DNA of 64,000 nucleotides from Kerstersia gyiorum (GCF_004216755.1 NZ_SGWZ01000001.1:1302001-1366000); one strand, 5' to 3'. Numbered from the stretch's first letter, positions 7,591-16,499 are shown. Numbers and translations are program-made. The notes: generated by a model not told the origin, from the letters alone.

Positions 7591-10500
7591 TCAGAATTTC
7601 ATCGTGGCGCTGAGCCTGACGGCGCGGCCAGGCGCGGGCATCATGGTGCGTGTCAGCGGGTCCAGGTAGTAGCGGTCGCTCAGGTTGGTGCCGACGACTT
7701 CCATGGCGTAGTGATCGTTGAAGCGGTAGCGCACATAGGCGTCGAAGACGGCTACCGGGTGCCACTGGATAGGGCGGTTGCCTGCTGAGACTTCCGGCCA
7801 GCGCGCGCCTTCGATATTGGCAAACTCGGCTTCCTGGGTCTGGTTGCGGCTGCTGTGGTAGGTCAGGCGGCCGCCGATTTCCAGGTCATCATTGAACCAG
7901 CGCGTGCCCAGGTCGGTGGTGATGGAGTAGCGCGGCCCGACCATGCTGCGCAGGAATCCGGTAGGGAAACCGCCTTCTATGCATTCGGGAATACGGCCAT
8001 AGAGCGGGTCCAGCGCCAGGGCTTCGCCTTTGTCGCAGACTTCCTGGCTGAGGTTGTAATTGCCGCCGACGTTGAAGAACCAGCGGCCGGTGTCCAGGCG
8101 CCCTTGCAGTTCCAGGCCCGAGGTTTTCATCTTGTCGAATTGCCAGAACAGGTTGTCGTCGATGCGGTCGATGATGTTCTTGACGGTGGTGTGGTAATAG
8201 GAAAAGCGGATGTCCGCATGCCGTGCCGATGGCAGGTAAGACGTCAGATTGTGGGCATAGCCGACTTCGATGTTGGTGGCGCGCTCCGGCTTGAAACTGC
8301 TGGCGAAGGGGGCGCCAATATCTGCGGCGCCTTTGGAAAAGCCGGAAGTGTCTTCGAAGATGCTGGGCATGCGCACACTTTGGGCGTAGCGGCTGTAGAT
8401 GCGGCTGTTATCTGTCAGGCGGGCGCTAATTGAAAAGACGGGGGCCCAAGCATGGCGCTTCTTGTTCTTCTCGATCAGTGCGCGCAATTCTTCCGGACTG
8501 GTCAGCCTGATGCTTTTTCTGGAATGGCGGAAGGCACTGATTTGTTGTTGTAACTGCTTGACCTCAATGGGAGCGGCATCCGGGTTCAAGGGATCTGCGT
8601 AGTATTCGACCGTACCGTTGTCGGCGTCATAAGTGCCATTGGTAAAGGGGTTGTCCTCGGCCTCGAATTTGTAGCCTTCCGTGCTGCGCTTCCATTCAAT
8701 AGGGACATGGGCGACCCAGATGGCCTGACCGCTCAGAGGATCTGTCACCTGTTTGACTTCGTAGGGGATGCCTTGATGTCCGTAAGTATTGTCGGTATCA
8801 GGATATTTGGTTCGCAACGCCGCATTGAGTTTGTTGCTGGCTTCAGTCGCGATGGCATTGTTGCCTTCCTGCTTGGCTTTTTCCTGAAGTGCTTTCAGGG
8901 TGGCCATTTCCTTGTCCAGGGGAACCAGCCAGGCGGAAAAGAGACCGGTACTGTAGGATTTGCTGTCGGAGCCAGTAAACGGCCCCCAGCCCCTGTTTTC
9001 AAGCATTGCGTCCACTTCAAAATCGGTAGAGGCATAGCTCACATACCGGGCGCCCGCATTGACGTCCAGCCAGGACAGCGGCTGCCAGCTGAAGTTGAAA
9101 CCGAACTTGGATTCACGGCGTTTGCCGTCGCGCGGGCGGGCCTCGAATTCACCGCCATGGGTGTAGTAGTTGTAGTGGGGGTCAGGCTTGAGCCGTTCAT
9201 GCTGGAAATCGGCGCTCAGCAGCAGGCTGAGGTTGTCGCGCAGGGTGATGTTGTTGTCCAGGCGGATACCGATGCGGTTCTCGGTGGAGCGCATCTTTGA
9301 CTTATTGACGAGGCGGCCATCTATGTTCGGGTTGGGTAGAACGGGTGTGCCGGTGTAAGGCGTACCGGTATTGCTTTCGTGATATTCCTTGGAGCGTTGA
9401 TAGGCATTCCAGGCATCATCCTGTTCATAGGGCTCCACCGCGTAGCCGCCAGAACTGTTCGTATCCGATTTGGTGCGTGTCGCCCAAACCTGGGCTTTCA
9501 GGTCTATCCAGCGGTTGTTGTCGGGGTTCCAGGCGTAGTCCAGGCTGAAGGCCTGCTGGTCCACTTCAGCCAGCGGCCATTGCGGCAGGCCGCCGTCTTT
9601 TTCCAGCTGTGCCCAGTTCAGGCGCGAGGGCATGATTTCGCCGTTTTCGATGATGGTCTTGCGATAGCTGAGGCCCAGACGCTGTTCCTGCGGCATCAGC
9701 AGATTGGCTTTCAGCAGGAAAGAGGTGGTGTCCATCGAGGTGTTCATGACCTCGGTGCCCGGCAGCGCCACGCGCGCAATGAAGGGGGCGAAGGGGCTGC
9801 GCCAGGGGTTCAAGGAGTTACTGGTGTTGGGGGCGGCATCCATGTATTTGTCCGCGCCCTTGGTGCCCGAGTAATAGTTGCCGCGCCGGCGCACGGCCGT
9901 GGCGGCCAGGACTTCGTATTTTTCGCCCTGCCAGGCCAGCGCCAGCCGGGCGGCGGCATCTTCCATGTTGAAACCGCTGCGGCCGCTGCGTTTGGCGTCG
10001 CTGGTCAGGTTGGTCCATTTCCAGCTGGAAGCGAAAGTTTCCCAGTTGCGGTGCGCGCCAGGGATATCCCGGTAGTCCGTGTTGTAGATGCTGTCATTGA
10101 TGCGGGGCTTGGTGGCGTTGTTGCCGGTTTCCAGCTTGAGCTCGGCGCCGAAGGATTGGTCATCCTTGATGATGTCGTCTGCGCGCAGCGTGGTGATGGC
10201 AATGCCGCCGCCTATGCCGCCATGCGGCATGTCACGGCTGAGCGTCGGGCCTTTTTCGATGGCGACGGAACTGATCAGCGCAGGGTCGATGTAGTTGCGG
10301 TTGTTGGCGCCGAAATAGCCGCGATAGACAGTGACGGCCTGTTCCGTGCCGTCCACGGCCACCGGCACGCGGCCCTGGCCCTGGATATTGCGGATGTTCG
10401 GGTCCAGGGCAGCGCTGTTGCGGGCTTCGCCGCTGAATACCCCTGGCGCGCCCTGGAAGATGTCTGCCGGCGAGGTGGCGCGGTAGGTATCCAGATAGGC

Positions 10501-11016
10501 TCGGTCCAGGTAGATATTGGTGATGTCCTTGTCGTAGACATTCTGGTGACCCTGATCGTGGCGGTTGGCGCCGATGACCGTGACTTCTTCCAGGGTGGTG
10601 ACGGCATTGTGGCCCTGCTCACTGGGTTTGATGATGGTGAGGACATCCGGCCCGCTGGCCATGGCCTGCAGGCCGCTGTTGGCCAGCGCACGGCTGACGG
10701 CCTGCTGCGGGGTCATGGCGCCACTGATGGCAGGCGCCTGCAGATTGGCCAGTATTGCGCCATTGGCAAATATCTGGATGCCGCTGAGGCGGGAAATCTC
10801 GGTCAGGGTATCGGTCAGTGGCTGGGCGGGCAGGGAGAGTTCCAGGGTGCCATGGATGACCGTACTGTCTTGCGCATAGGCCGTGGAAGGCAGGGTATGG
10901 CCGCCCAGCAGTGCGGCGATGGCAAGGGAAATAAGCGTGTGGCGGAAAGCCGGGATCGAAGGTGATACCCGGACCGACGAACGGCTTGCCGGCTGGCTGT
11001 ATTTCCTGTGTGACAT
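7591..11016 (-). CDS. TonB-dependent receptor with N-terminal STN signalling domain
   Basis: A 1141-residue outer-membrane receptor read from the ATG at 11016, which has AGGAA upstream. Order: signal peptide ending near TAYAQ; STN/secretin-like domain (about 30-105) of the kind that contacts FecR; plug domain with NIQGQGRVPVAVDGTEQ and the SSVAIEKGPTLSRD stretch; then a barrel ending RLSATMKF with the usual terminal Phe. It is longer than typical FecA/HasR-like receptors (700-900), with large insertions around 690-830 that include a Lys/Glu-rich segment. These are likely extended extracellular loops able to engage a protein ligand. The STN domain plus the fecI/fecR pair at 3-1388 points to ligand-induced expression. 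The hemophilin-like cargo directly downstream suggests a hemophore receptor. Confidence 0.88.
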   Translation of the reverse strand: MSHRKYSQPASRSSVRVSPSIPAFRHTLISLAIAALLGGHTLPSTAYAQDSTVIHGTLELSLPAQPLTDTLTEISRLSGIQIFANGAILANLQAPAISGAMTPQQAVSRALANSGLQAMASGPDVLTIIKPSEQGHNAVTTLEEVTVIGANRHDQGHQNVYDKDITNIYLDRAYLDTYRATSPADIFQGAPGVFSGEARNSAALDPNIRNIQGQGRVPVAVDGTEQAVTVYRGYFGANNRNYIDPALISSVAIEKGPTLSRDMPHGGIGGGIAITTLRADDIIKDDQSFGAELKLETGNNATKPRINDSIYNTDYRDIPGAHRNWETFASSWKWTNLTSDAKRSGRSGFNMEDAAARLALAWQGEKYEVLAATAVRRRGNYYSGTKGADKYMDAAPNTSNSLNPWRSPFAPFIARVALPGTEVMNTSMDTTSFLLKANLLMPQEQRLGLSYRKTIIENGEIMPSRLNWAQLEKDGGLPQWPLAEVDQQAFSLDYAWNPDNNRWIDLKAQVWATRTKSDTNSSGGYAVEPYEQDDAWNAYQRSKEYHESNTGTPYTGTPVLPNPNIDGRLVNKSKMRSTENRIGIRLDNNITLRDNLSLLLSADFQHERLKPDPHYNYYTHGGEFEARPRDGKRRESKFGFNFSWQPLSWLDVNAGARYVSYASTDFEVDAMLENRGWGPFTGSDSKSYSTGLFSAWLVPLDKEMATLKALQEKAKQEGNNAIATEASNKLNAALRTKYPDTDNTYGHQGIPYEVKQVTDPLSGQAIWVAHVPIEWKRSTEGYKFEAEDNPFTNGTYDADNGTVEYYADPLNPDAAPIEVKQLQQQISAFRHSRKSIRLTSPEELRALIEKNKKRHAWAPVFSISARLTDNSRIYSRYAQSVRMPSIFEDTSGFSKGAADIGAPFASSFKPERATNIEVGYAHNLTSYLPSARHADIRFSYYHTTVKNIIDRIDDNLFWQFDKMKTSGLELQGRLDTGRWFFNVGGNYNLSQEVCDKGEALALDPLYGRIPECIEGGFPTGFLRSMVGPRYSITTDLGTRWFNDDLEIGGRLTYHSSRNQTQEAEFANIEGARWPEVSAGNRPIQWHPVAVFDAYVRYRFNDHYAMEVVGTNLSDRYYLDPLTRTMMPAPGRAVRLSATMKF

Positions 11017-11288
11017 GTTTTTATTTTTTCCTGGCGTAAGCATGGGAGAGGCCTGGGGCAGGTCGAAAAGCGTCAATCCCGACAGGGTCAAAGTTCAAGT
11101 CAAGGATGCAAATCTTAAAGAAAGTCATTCTTTTTTATTGCCCATCTGTAGCAGTAGACGGGTAGCGATAAAAAATGGAGACACCTCAGAGAGAATTAAT
11201 GCGTGGCATACTGTTTTTATATTTTATTTTTCTTAATTAATATGCCAAGCCTTGAGGAGTGGGCAGCGCAACACTGTGACGCACGGCG
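11017..11288. promoter_or_regulatory. AT-rich upstream region of the receptor operon
   Basis: A 272-base non-coding stretch, markedly AT-rich between about 11100 and 11240 (runs of T and A, and TTAATTAA near 11233). It must hold the receptor promoter on the minus strand. I could not assign a convincing Fur box or FecI-type -35/-10 pair by eye. Confidence 0.45.
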
Positions 11289-11492
11289 GTGATTGATTCG
11301 ATGTTTAGGTATATCGAGAGTGGCTATTCGGTATCAGGGGAGGGCGGTCCGACCGGCAGCGAAGGCACGGGCAATCCTGGCGGTAATGACTCTGGCACTG
11401 AAAAGACCGAAGGTCGGGAAGCCTCGTCCGGTGGTGGCGGTGGTGCCGTCGCTTTGCTGCTGCCCTTGGCCTGGCTCGGGCAGCGTCGTTAA
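11289..11492 (+). pseudogene. Orphan GlyGly-CTERM-like tail (small ORF or gene remnant)
   Basis: A 67-codon frame from a GTG at 11289; an in-frame TGA lies at 11277, so it does not extend upstream. The product is almost entirely a sorting tail: a Gly/Ser/Glu-rich linker, then ASSGGGGG, a short hydrophobic stretch (AVALLLPLAWLG) and Gln-Arg-Arg. That is the GlyGly-CTERM layout without the passenger domain. It could be the 3' end of a decayed surface-protein gene or a very small rhombosortase substrate. A terminator follows at 11589. There is no clear ribosome-binding site, which favours a remnant. Confidence 0.5.
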
Positions 11493-11588
11493 GACCTGAA
11501 GCGCGCCTGAGCGCCAAAACGGTTTGCGATACTGGGTACGTTGGATCGCTGTTGGCACATCGCTGCCGGCGCGTGTCTGTTGCTGTAG

Positions 11589-11617
11589 ATGCCGCCTGCG
11601 AGGCGGCATCCTTTTTT
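11589..11617 (+). terminator. Intrinsic terminator, 9-bp stem with T6 tract
   Basis: ATGCCGCCT (11589-11597), loop GCG, AGGCGGCAT (11601-11609), then CCTTTTTT. It is oriented + and is the end of the transcription unit carrying the GlyGly-CTERM fragment. Its presence suggests that a full + strand gene once ended here. Confidence 0.8.
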
Positions 11618-11621
11618 GTGT

Positions 11622-12179
11622 TCAGCCCAGCAGCGCCTGGACCCAATCTTCCACCGGGTCACCGCTGCCCAGTTTGGGCTGGATCAGTCCATCCACCATG
11701 AAAGTGGGCGAGACATGAATGCCGTTCTGACGCGCATATTTGGCGTGCCATTTGATTTCGGTTTCCAGTTCCGGGAATTCGAAAGCCTCGGCTAGCGTCA
11801 GGCCGCTGTAGGCTTCGATGCGCCGGATGATGTCGCGCGGCGTGGCGTCCATGTTCGGCCCCTTGCAGTGGCCTTCGAATTCGAATTCCTCACGGTGTTC
11901 GCCGACGACCTGTAGCACGCGTTTGGCGTTGTCGCGTCCGCCTTCCAGCAGGGAGGCGGCAAGAATGCAGCGGGTGATCACACCCGAATACATATGCCAG
12001 GGCTGCGATTGCAGCCGGAGTTTCACCGTGATCCGGTCTGCGCCCGCCTGGGCCAGCAGCGTATCCATCTTGTTGAACGCCCGGACTGAAAAAGGGCAGG
12101 TGGGTTCCAGGAACATTTCAAAAATCTTGTCACCATGGCCCCAGGAGAGCGGGTCGGCCTTGCGTGCGGCTTGTGTCAT
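11622..12179 (-). CDS. DsbA-family thioredoxin-fold protein with CPFS motif
   Basis: A 185-residue protein read from the ATG at 12179, preceded by AAGGAAAT. Near the N-terminus MFLEPTCPFSVRAFNK holds a C-x-x-S version of the thioredoxin active site, so it has a single redox cysteine. Further on, GIHVSPTFMVDG has the cis-Pro element of DsbA-like folds. There is no signal peptide, which points to the cytoplasm. Members with CxxS motifs can act as glutathione-dependent isomerases or transferases rather than oxidases, for example in aromatic degradation. It is transcribed divergently from the TRAP permease genes across a 266-base shared region and may belong to the same regulon. The substrate is not known. 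Confidence 0.7.
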   Translation of the reverse strand: MTQAARKADPLSWGHGDKIFEMFLEPTCPFSVRAFNKMDTLLAQAGADRITVKLRLQSQPWHMYSGVITRCILAASLLEGGRDNAKRVLQVVGEHREEFEFEGHCKGPNMDATPRDIIRRIEAYSGLTLAEAFEFPELETEIKWHAKYARQNGIHVSPTFMVDGLIQPKLGSGDPVEDWVQALLG

Positions 12180-12314
12180 GAATGGATTTCCTTGCAGTTG
12201 AAACGTCGGGGGCAATCTTGCGCCAGATCGGCCGGGCTGCCAAGCGCCGGGCTGATTTAGCCATATGGCAAGTATCTCCCCGGAAACCCTGAACAGGAAA
12301 ACCCCGATTCCATT

Positions 12315-12365
12315 TATGCATACGGAAAATAAAATGGCACACAGAAAATAGATTTTGTATGCAAA
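12315..12365. promoter_or_regulatory. Candidate GntR/FCD operator pair in the divergent promoter region
   Basis: Two related dyads share TATGCA: TATGCATA (12315-12322) and TTTGTATGCAAA (12354-12365), centres about 41 bases apart, followed by GTACAAA. FCD-type GntR regulators often bind short TNGTATACNA-like palindromes. The regulator at 14321 lies in the operon these sites precede. Inference from sequence shape only. Confidence 0.4.
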
Positions 12366-12445
12366 ATATAAAAACGGAGTACAAAAATGTTTGGCTCGGG
12401 AGACGAAAGGCGGTGTGCCGCCGGGCAGGTCACAGGGAGAAACGC

Positions 12446-12982
12446 ATGAACCGGGTGCTGGATGTCTATTGCCGGGCGCTGTCGGCAATCTGTGCGCTGT
12501 TGATGGCTGCGATGGTTGTGCTGGTATTTGGCAATGTGGTGCTGCGTTATGCGTTCAGCACCGGCTGGTTGATTTCCGAGGAAATCTCTCGCTGGATGTT
12601 TGTCTGGATGGTGTTCATCGGCAGCATTGTCGCCTTGCGTGAAAACGCCCACCTGGGTACGGATATGGTGGTGGTGCGTTTGCCTGCGGGTGTCCGCCGC
12701 GCCTGTACCGTGGTAGCGCAGCTGATCATGCTTTACATCAGCTGGCTGATGCTCTCGGGCAGCTGGAGCCAGGTGGAAATCAACGCCGGCACGGAGGCGC
12801 CGGTGAGTGGGTTGCCCTTGTCATTCCTGTATTTCTGCGGCGTGGTGTTTGCCGTATCGACCCTGCTCATCCTGTTCTACGAACTGTGGATGAATCTCAG
12901 CGGGCGCAGGGACAGCAGCGCCTTGATGGTACAGGAATGCGCTGATCTCGAGCCTCCCAGGTCCGCGGCCAGCCGCGATTGA
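12446..12982 (+). CDS. TRAP transporter small permease subunit (DctQ family)
   Basis: A 178-residue membrane protein starting at ATG 12446 with GGGAG upstream. It has four predicted membrane helices, and the family signature appears as TGWLISEEISRWMFVWMVFI followed by ALRENAHLGTDMVV. DctQ subunits pair with DctM to move organic acids through a sodium-driven, binding-protein-dependent mechanism. The large subunit follows after 33 bases, and the probable binding protein is encoded at 16597 within the same + strand run. Cargo is not predictable from the permease. Confidence 0.9.
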   Translation: MNRVLDVYCRALSAICALLMAAMVVLVFGNVVLRYAFSTGWLISEEISRWMFVWMVFIGSIVALRENAHLGTDMVVVRLPAGVRRACTVVAQLIMLYISWLMLSGSWSQVEINAGTEAPVSGLPLSFLYFCGVVFAVSTLLILFYELWMNLSGRRDSSALMVQECADLEPPRSAASRD

Positions 12983-13015
12983 TGACGCACCGATTACCGA
13001 GTCCCGGAGAATCCT

Positions 13016-14296
13016 ATGACTGTCTATATCTTTGTCGGTGCGTTGCTGGCGGGCATGGCCATTGGCATGCCCATTGCTTACGCGCTGCTGTTGTCTGGCG
13101 TGGCCCTGATGTGGCACCTGGATGTGTTTGATGCGCAGATCCTTGCCCAGAATGTCATCAACGGCGCCGATAGCTTTCCGCTGCTGGCCGTACCGTTCTT
13201 CATGCTGGCCGGCGAGATCATGAACGTGGGCGGCCTGTCGCGCCGCATTGTCGGGCTGGCGATTGCGCTGGTGGGGCACATGCGTGGCGGGTTGGGGTTT
13301 GTCGCCATTATCGCGGCCTGCCTGATGGCGGCGTTGTCAGGGTCCGCAGTGGCCGATACCGCTGCGCTGGCGGCACTGCTGTTGCCTATGATGGTGAAGG
13401 CCGGCCATGACAAGGCCAAGGCTGGCGGGCTGATTGCATCGGCGGGCATTATTGCGCCAGTGATTCCGCCATCCATCGGGTTTGTCGTGTTTGGCGTGGC
13501 CGCCAATGTTTCCATCGGCAAGCTGTTCCTGGCCGGCATCGTGCCGGGCCTGTTGATGGGCGTGGCCATTGCCCTGGCATGGTGGTTTGTGGCTTCCCGC
13601 GAATCGGTGACTTTGCCGCCGCCGGCCAGCCTGCGCCAGAAACTGGTGGCATTCAAGGAGTCGCTGTGGGCGCTGGGCTTGCCGGTTATCGTGCTGTTCG
13701 GCCTGCGCTTCGGGATTTTTACGCCGACCGAGGCCGCTGTGGTGGCGGCGGTTTATGCACTGCTGGTCGCCACCGTGGTCTACCGGGAAATGAGCCTGCG
13801 CCAGCTCTACGATGTCTTTGTCTCGGCGTCGCGCATTACTGCTGTGATCATGTTCCTGGTGGCGGCGTCCATGGTGTCCGCCTGGCTGATCACGATTGCG
13901 GATATTCCTTCGCAGGTGATTGGCCTGCTGCAACCCTTCATGGACAACCCGACCCTGCTGCTGATCGTGATCATGCTGCTGGTGATGGTGGTCGGCACCG
14001 CCATGGATATGATGCCGACCGTGTTGATCCTCACGCCCATCCTGATGCCGGTCATCAAAAGCGCAGGCATAGATCCTGTCTACTTCGGCGTGTTGTTCAT
14101 CATGAACAATGCCATCGGCCTGGTAACACCGCCGGTTGGCTCGGTGCTGAATGTCGTCGCAGGCGTAGGGAAAATGCGCCTCGATGAGGTTGCTCGCGGC
14201 GTGTTGCCCTTCATGTTTGCCCAGTTTGCCGTCATGTTCCTGCTGGTGCTGTTCCCGTCCATCGTGATGGTGCCGCTGAACTTCCTGACACGTTGA
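13016..14296 (+). CDS. TRAP transporter large permease subunit (DctM family)
   Basis: A 426-residue polytopic inner-membrane protein of the usual DctM length. Conserved features include SFPLLAVPFFMLAGEIMNVGG near residue 55, ALSGSAVADTAALAALLLP, IIAPVIPPSIGFVVFG, and the late segment NNAIGLVTPPVGSVLNVV. These match the ion- and substrate-path regions of the family. It forms the transport channel with the DctQ protein encoded immediately upstream. ATG 13016 is preceded by GGAGAA. Confidence 0.93.
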   Translation: MTVYIFVGALLAGMAIGMPIAYALLLSGVALMWHLDVFDAQILAQNVINGADSFPLLAVPFFMLAGEIMNVGGLSRRIVGLAIALVGHMRGGLGFVAIIAACLMAALSGSAVADTAALAALLLPMMVKAGHDKAKAGGLIASAGIIAPVIPPSIGFVVFGVAANVSIGKLFLAGIVPGLLMGVAIALAWWFVASRESVTLPPPASLRQKLVAFKESLWALGLPVIVLFGLRFGIFTPTEAAVVAAVYALLVATVVYREMSLRQLYDVFVSASRITAVIMFLVAASMVSAWLITIADIPSQVIGLLQPFMDNPTLLLIVIMLLVMVVGTAMDMMPTVLILTPILMPVIKSAGIDPVYFGVLFIMNNAIGLVTPPVGSVLNVVAGVGKMRLDEVARGVLPFMFAQFAVMFLLVLFPSIVMVPLNFLTR

Positions 14297-14320
14297 ACCC
14301 TTTTTCGATTGCTTGCCACT

Positions 14321-15010
14321 ATGACCAGTAAACCGTCGCCCAAGACCACCAGCCAGGATATTTTCGAGGCGGTCAGTACGCACCTCAATGAATTGCGTGC
14401 CCAGATCACGGAGCCCGTGCGCGTGCGCGAAGAAGACCTGGCGAACAAGCTGGGCGTGAGCCGCACGCCAGTGCGCGAAGCGCTTATCCGGCTGGACAGC
14501 ACGGGCCTGATCAGCCTGCGTCCGGGACGTGGCGCGTTGCTTCAGCCAGTCAGTGATAAAGACTACATGGAATGGCTGCAATTGCGCGAGCAGCTCGAAG
14601 GCTTCGCGGCCCGGGAAGCCGCGCTCAATGCTTCGCGGCGTGACGTGATGGGCCTGAGGGCGCTGTTCGCGCCTTTTATGGAACCCGGTGCAGCGGAAGC
14701 GGCGCCGGAGCGTTATGCGCAGGCCAATGTGAGCTTTCACAAGGAGATCTTCCGGCTGGCCAACAATCATTTGCTTGAACGGGTCTGGGCCTCATTTGGC
14801 CACCGCCAGACCAGCTACCGGCGTCGCACCATTGCGCGACTGCATCGCGCCGAGGATTCGCTGCGCGAACACATGGAGATCATCCAGGCGATCGAAGAGG
14901 GTGATGCGGAAAAAGCAGCAGCGCTGGCGCGGGCGCACGTGCGTGCATTGTTCATTGCCGTGGAGCAGGAGGCCGGGCGAGAGCCGGCCTCCGGCGTCGG
15001 CACGATCTGA
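14321..15010 (+). CDS. GntR-family transcriptional regulator, FCD (FadR-like) type
   Basis: A 229-residue protein. The winged helix is at about 15-75, with EEDLANKLGVSRTPVREALI as the helix-turn-helix and the wing GLISLRPGRGALLQPV. The remaining residues form an all-helical FCD ligand domain, with the metal/ligand-type histidines in NVSFHKEIF, LREHMEII and RAHVRALF. FCD regulators sense organic acids or pathway intermediates and usually repress neighbouring transport and catabolic genes. It sits inside the catabolic operon after the TRAP permease genes, so it is the obvious local regulator. Starting at ATG 14321 avoids a poorly conserved extension. Confidence 0.92.
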   Translation: MTSKPSPKTTSQDIFEAVSTHLNELRAQITEPVRVREEDLANKLGVSRTPVREALIRLDSTGLISLRPGRGALLQPVSDKDYMEWLQLREQLEGFAAREAALNASRRDVMGLRALFAPFMEPGAAEAAPERYAQANVSFHKEIFRLANNHLLERVWASFGHRQTSYRRRTIARLHRAEDSLREHMEIIQAIEEGDAEKAAALARAHVRALFIAVEQEAGREPASGVGTI

Positions 15011-15135
15011 GCGCAAGCCATGGCCCAGGCCGGCGCTGGCGCCGATGTTTTCCATCCGGAGCCGCGCAGGCTCCACCGAATGGCGGTACAGCACTTGCCG
15101 CCGCCAGGCCGGATTTCTTGAAGAGGTTGAGTCCT

Positions 15136-16041
15136 ATGAAATTCCTTAACTTTTTGCACAATGGCAGCCCTTGCCTGGGCGTCATGCTTGGCGCCGCGCA
15201 TGTGCTGGACCTGGGCGCCGCCTGGCCGTCGCGGCCAGCACCCGCTTCAGTGGATGCCCTGATCCAGGCAGGCGAGCCCGCACTGGCGATAACACGAGAG
15301 CTGTTGCAACAGTACGGCGGCGCCGACGCCGGACCACATGTACACCGATACGAGGCGCTGGAAATCCTGCCGCCGGCCGATCCCCAGGGGCGCAATATCT
15401 TCAATGTGGGCAGGAACTACCGCGATCACATCATCGAAGGCAATCTGGCCAATGGCCGGCCCGCCGATGCCTTCCCCACGGCAATCGAGTTCTTTACCAA
15501 GCCGCGTACGGCCATGGTCGGCCACAAAGGCCAGGTGCTGCGCCATGCCAGCCTGACCAACAGCCTGGATTACGAGGTGGAACTGGCGATCGTGATCGGC
15601 AGGGCGGGGCGCGATATCGCGGTGGCGGATGCGTTGTCGCACGTGTTCGGCTACACCATCCTGAACGATGTGACGGCGCGTGACCTGCAGCGCCTGCACG
15701 GCCAGTGGTTCAAGGGAAAAAGCCTGGACACCAGCTGTCCACTGGGGCCGGCAGTGGTTCACGCAAGCGCTATCGCAGACCCGGATGCGCTCATGCTGGA
15801 ACTGGATGTGGATGGTGAACTGCGCCAGCGTGATAACACTGCCTCCATGATTTTCAGCGTGGCAACGATTGTGTCGGCGTTGTCCGCCGGCATGACGCTG
15901 TTGCCGGGCGACATTATCGCGACAGGCACGCCCAAAGGGGTCGGTTTCGCGATGCGGCCGCAACGCTGTTTACAGGTGGGGCAGACGGTGCGCGCCCGTA
16001 TCGAGGGCATTGGAGAGCTCGTCAATACGGTCGTCGATTGA
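15136..16041 (+). CDS. Fumarylacetoacetate hydrolase (FAH) family protein
   Basis: A 301-residue protein with the C-terminal FAH fold. Landmarks: DYEVELAIVIGRAGRDI with the metal-binding acidic residues, GYTILNDVTARDLQ, WFKGKSLDTSCPLGP, and GDIIATGTPKGVGF. The family hydrolyses, decarboxylates or isomerises beta-keto or 2-oxo acids; typical members process ring-cleavage products of homoprotocatechuate, gentisate and related aromatics. It is encoded between the GntR regulator and a cupin, with a LigB-type dioxygenase in the same island, which supports a ring-cleavage-product role. The exact reaction cannot be assigned. ATG 15136 was chosen as the start. Confidence 0.92.
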   Translation: MKFLNFLHNGSPCLGVMLGAAHVLDLGAAWPSRPAPASVDALIQAGEPALAITRELLQQYGGADAGPHVHRYEALEILPPADPQGRNIFNVGRNYRDHIIEGNLANGRPADAFPTAIEFFTKPRTAMVGHKGQVLRHASLTNSLDYEVELAIVIGRAGRDIAVADALSHVFGYTILNDVTARDLQRLHGQWFKGKSLDTSCPLGPAVVHASAIADPDALMLELDVDGELRQRDNTASMIFSVATIVSALSAGMTLLPGDIIATGTPKGVGFAMRPQRCLQVGQTVRARIEGIGELVNTVVD

Positions 16042-16097
16042 GCGGCACGGCAGCCGTTCCGTTTTTTACGAAAGAAGAACCCGATAAGGAGAGAGAC

Positions 16098-16499
16098 ATG
16101 GCTTTGAATACCCCCCATTTGCCCAATGCCGAACGCTATGGCCCGCTGGATTCGCGCAACATGGCCGTCGATGATCTGCCGTGGAAAAAGACCCCGACGC
16201 CAGGCGTGGACATGAAGGTCCTGGTACAGGACGAGGAAACCGGCCTGCTGACGGCGTTGTTTCGTTGGCAGCCGGGCAGCGTGCTGGCCTTGCATGAACA
16301 CGTCGAAGTTGAGCAGAGCTATGTGCTCGAAGGAGAGTTCGAGGACGAGGATGGCGTGTATCGCGCCGGTAATTTTGTCTGGCGTCCCAAAGGTCACAGG
16401 CATGTGGCGCGCTCCCCCAAGGGCGCGCTGGTGCTCTGTTTCTTCCTCAAGCCCAACAAGTTCATCGACGGTGATCTGGCCGGTACCGAACTCAAGTGA
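16098..16499 (+). CDS. Cupin-domain protein, ChrR / 2,4'-dihydroxyacetophenone dioxygenase-like
   Basis: A 133-residue single-domain cupin starting at ATG 16098 behind AAGGAGAGA. The metal site is visible: ALHEHVEVEQSYVLEGEF (two His and Glu) and, in the second motif, VWRPKGHRHVARS (His). The spacing fits ChrR-type cupins, a group that includes 2,4'-dihydroxyacetophenone dioxygenase and acetylacetone-cleaving-type enzymes as well as anti-sigma factors. No zinc-binding N-terminal anti-sigma domain is present, which favours an enzymatic role in the catabolic operon. The substrate is unknown. Confidence 0.82.
   Translation: MALNTPHLPNAERYGPLDSRNMAVDDLPWKKTPTPGVDMKVLVQDEETGLLTALFRWQPGSVLALHEHVEVEQSYVLEGEFEDEDGVYRAGNFVWRPKGHRHVARSPKGALVLCFFLKPNKFIDGDLAGTELK

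Noticed and set aside
9379..10965. Long open frame (528 codons) antisense to the TonB receptor
   Set aside because: It is a by-product of GC-rich codon use in the receptor; its protein is low-complexity Val/Ala/Gly/Arg without domains and it overlaps a clearly real gene.
11100..11245. Possible Fur box or FecI-type promoter in the AT-rich region before the receptor
   Set aside because: No 19-bp dyad close to the Fur consensus and no -35/-10 pair with proper spacing could be identified by eye.
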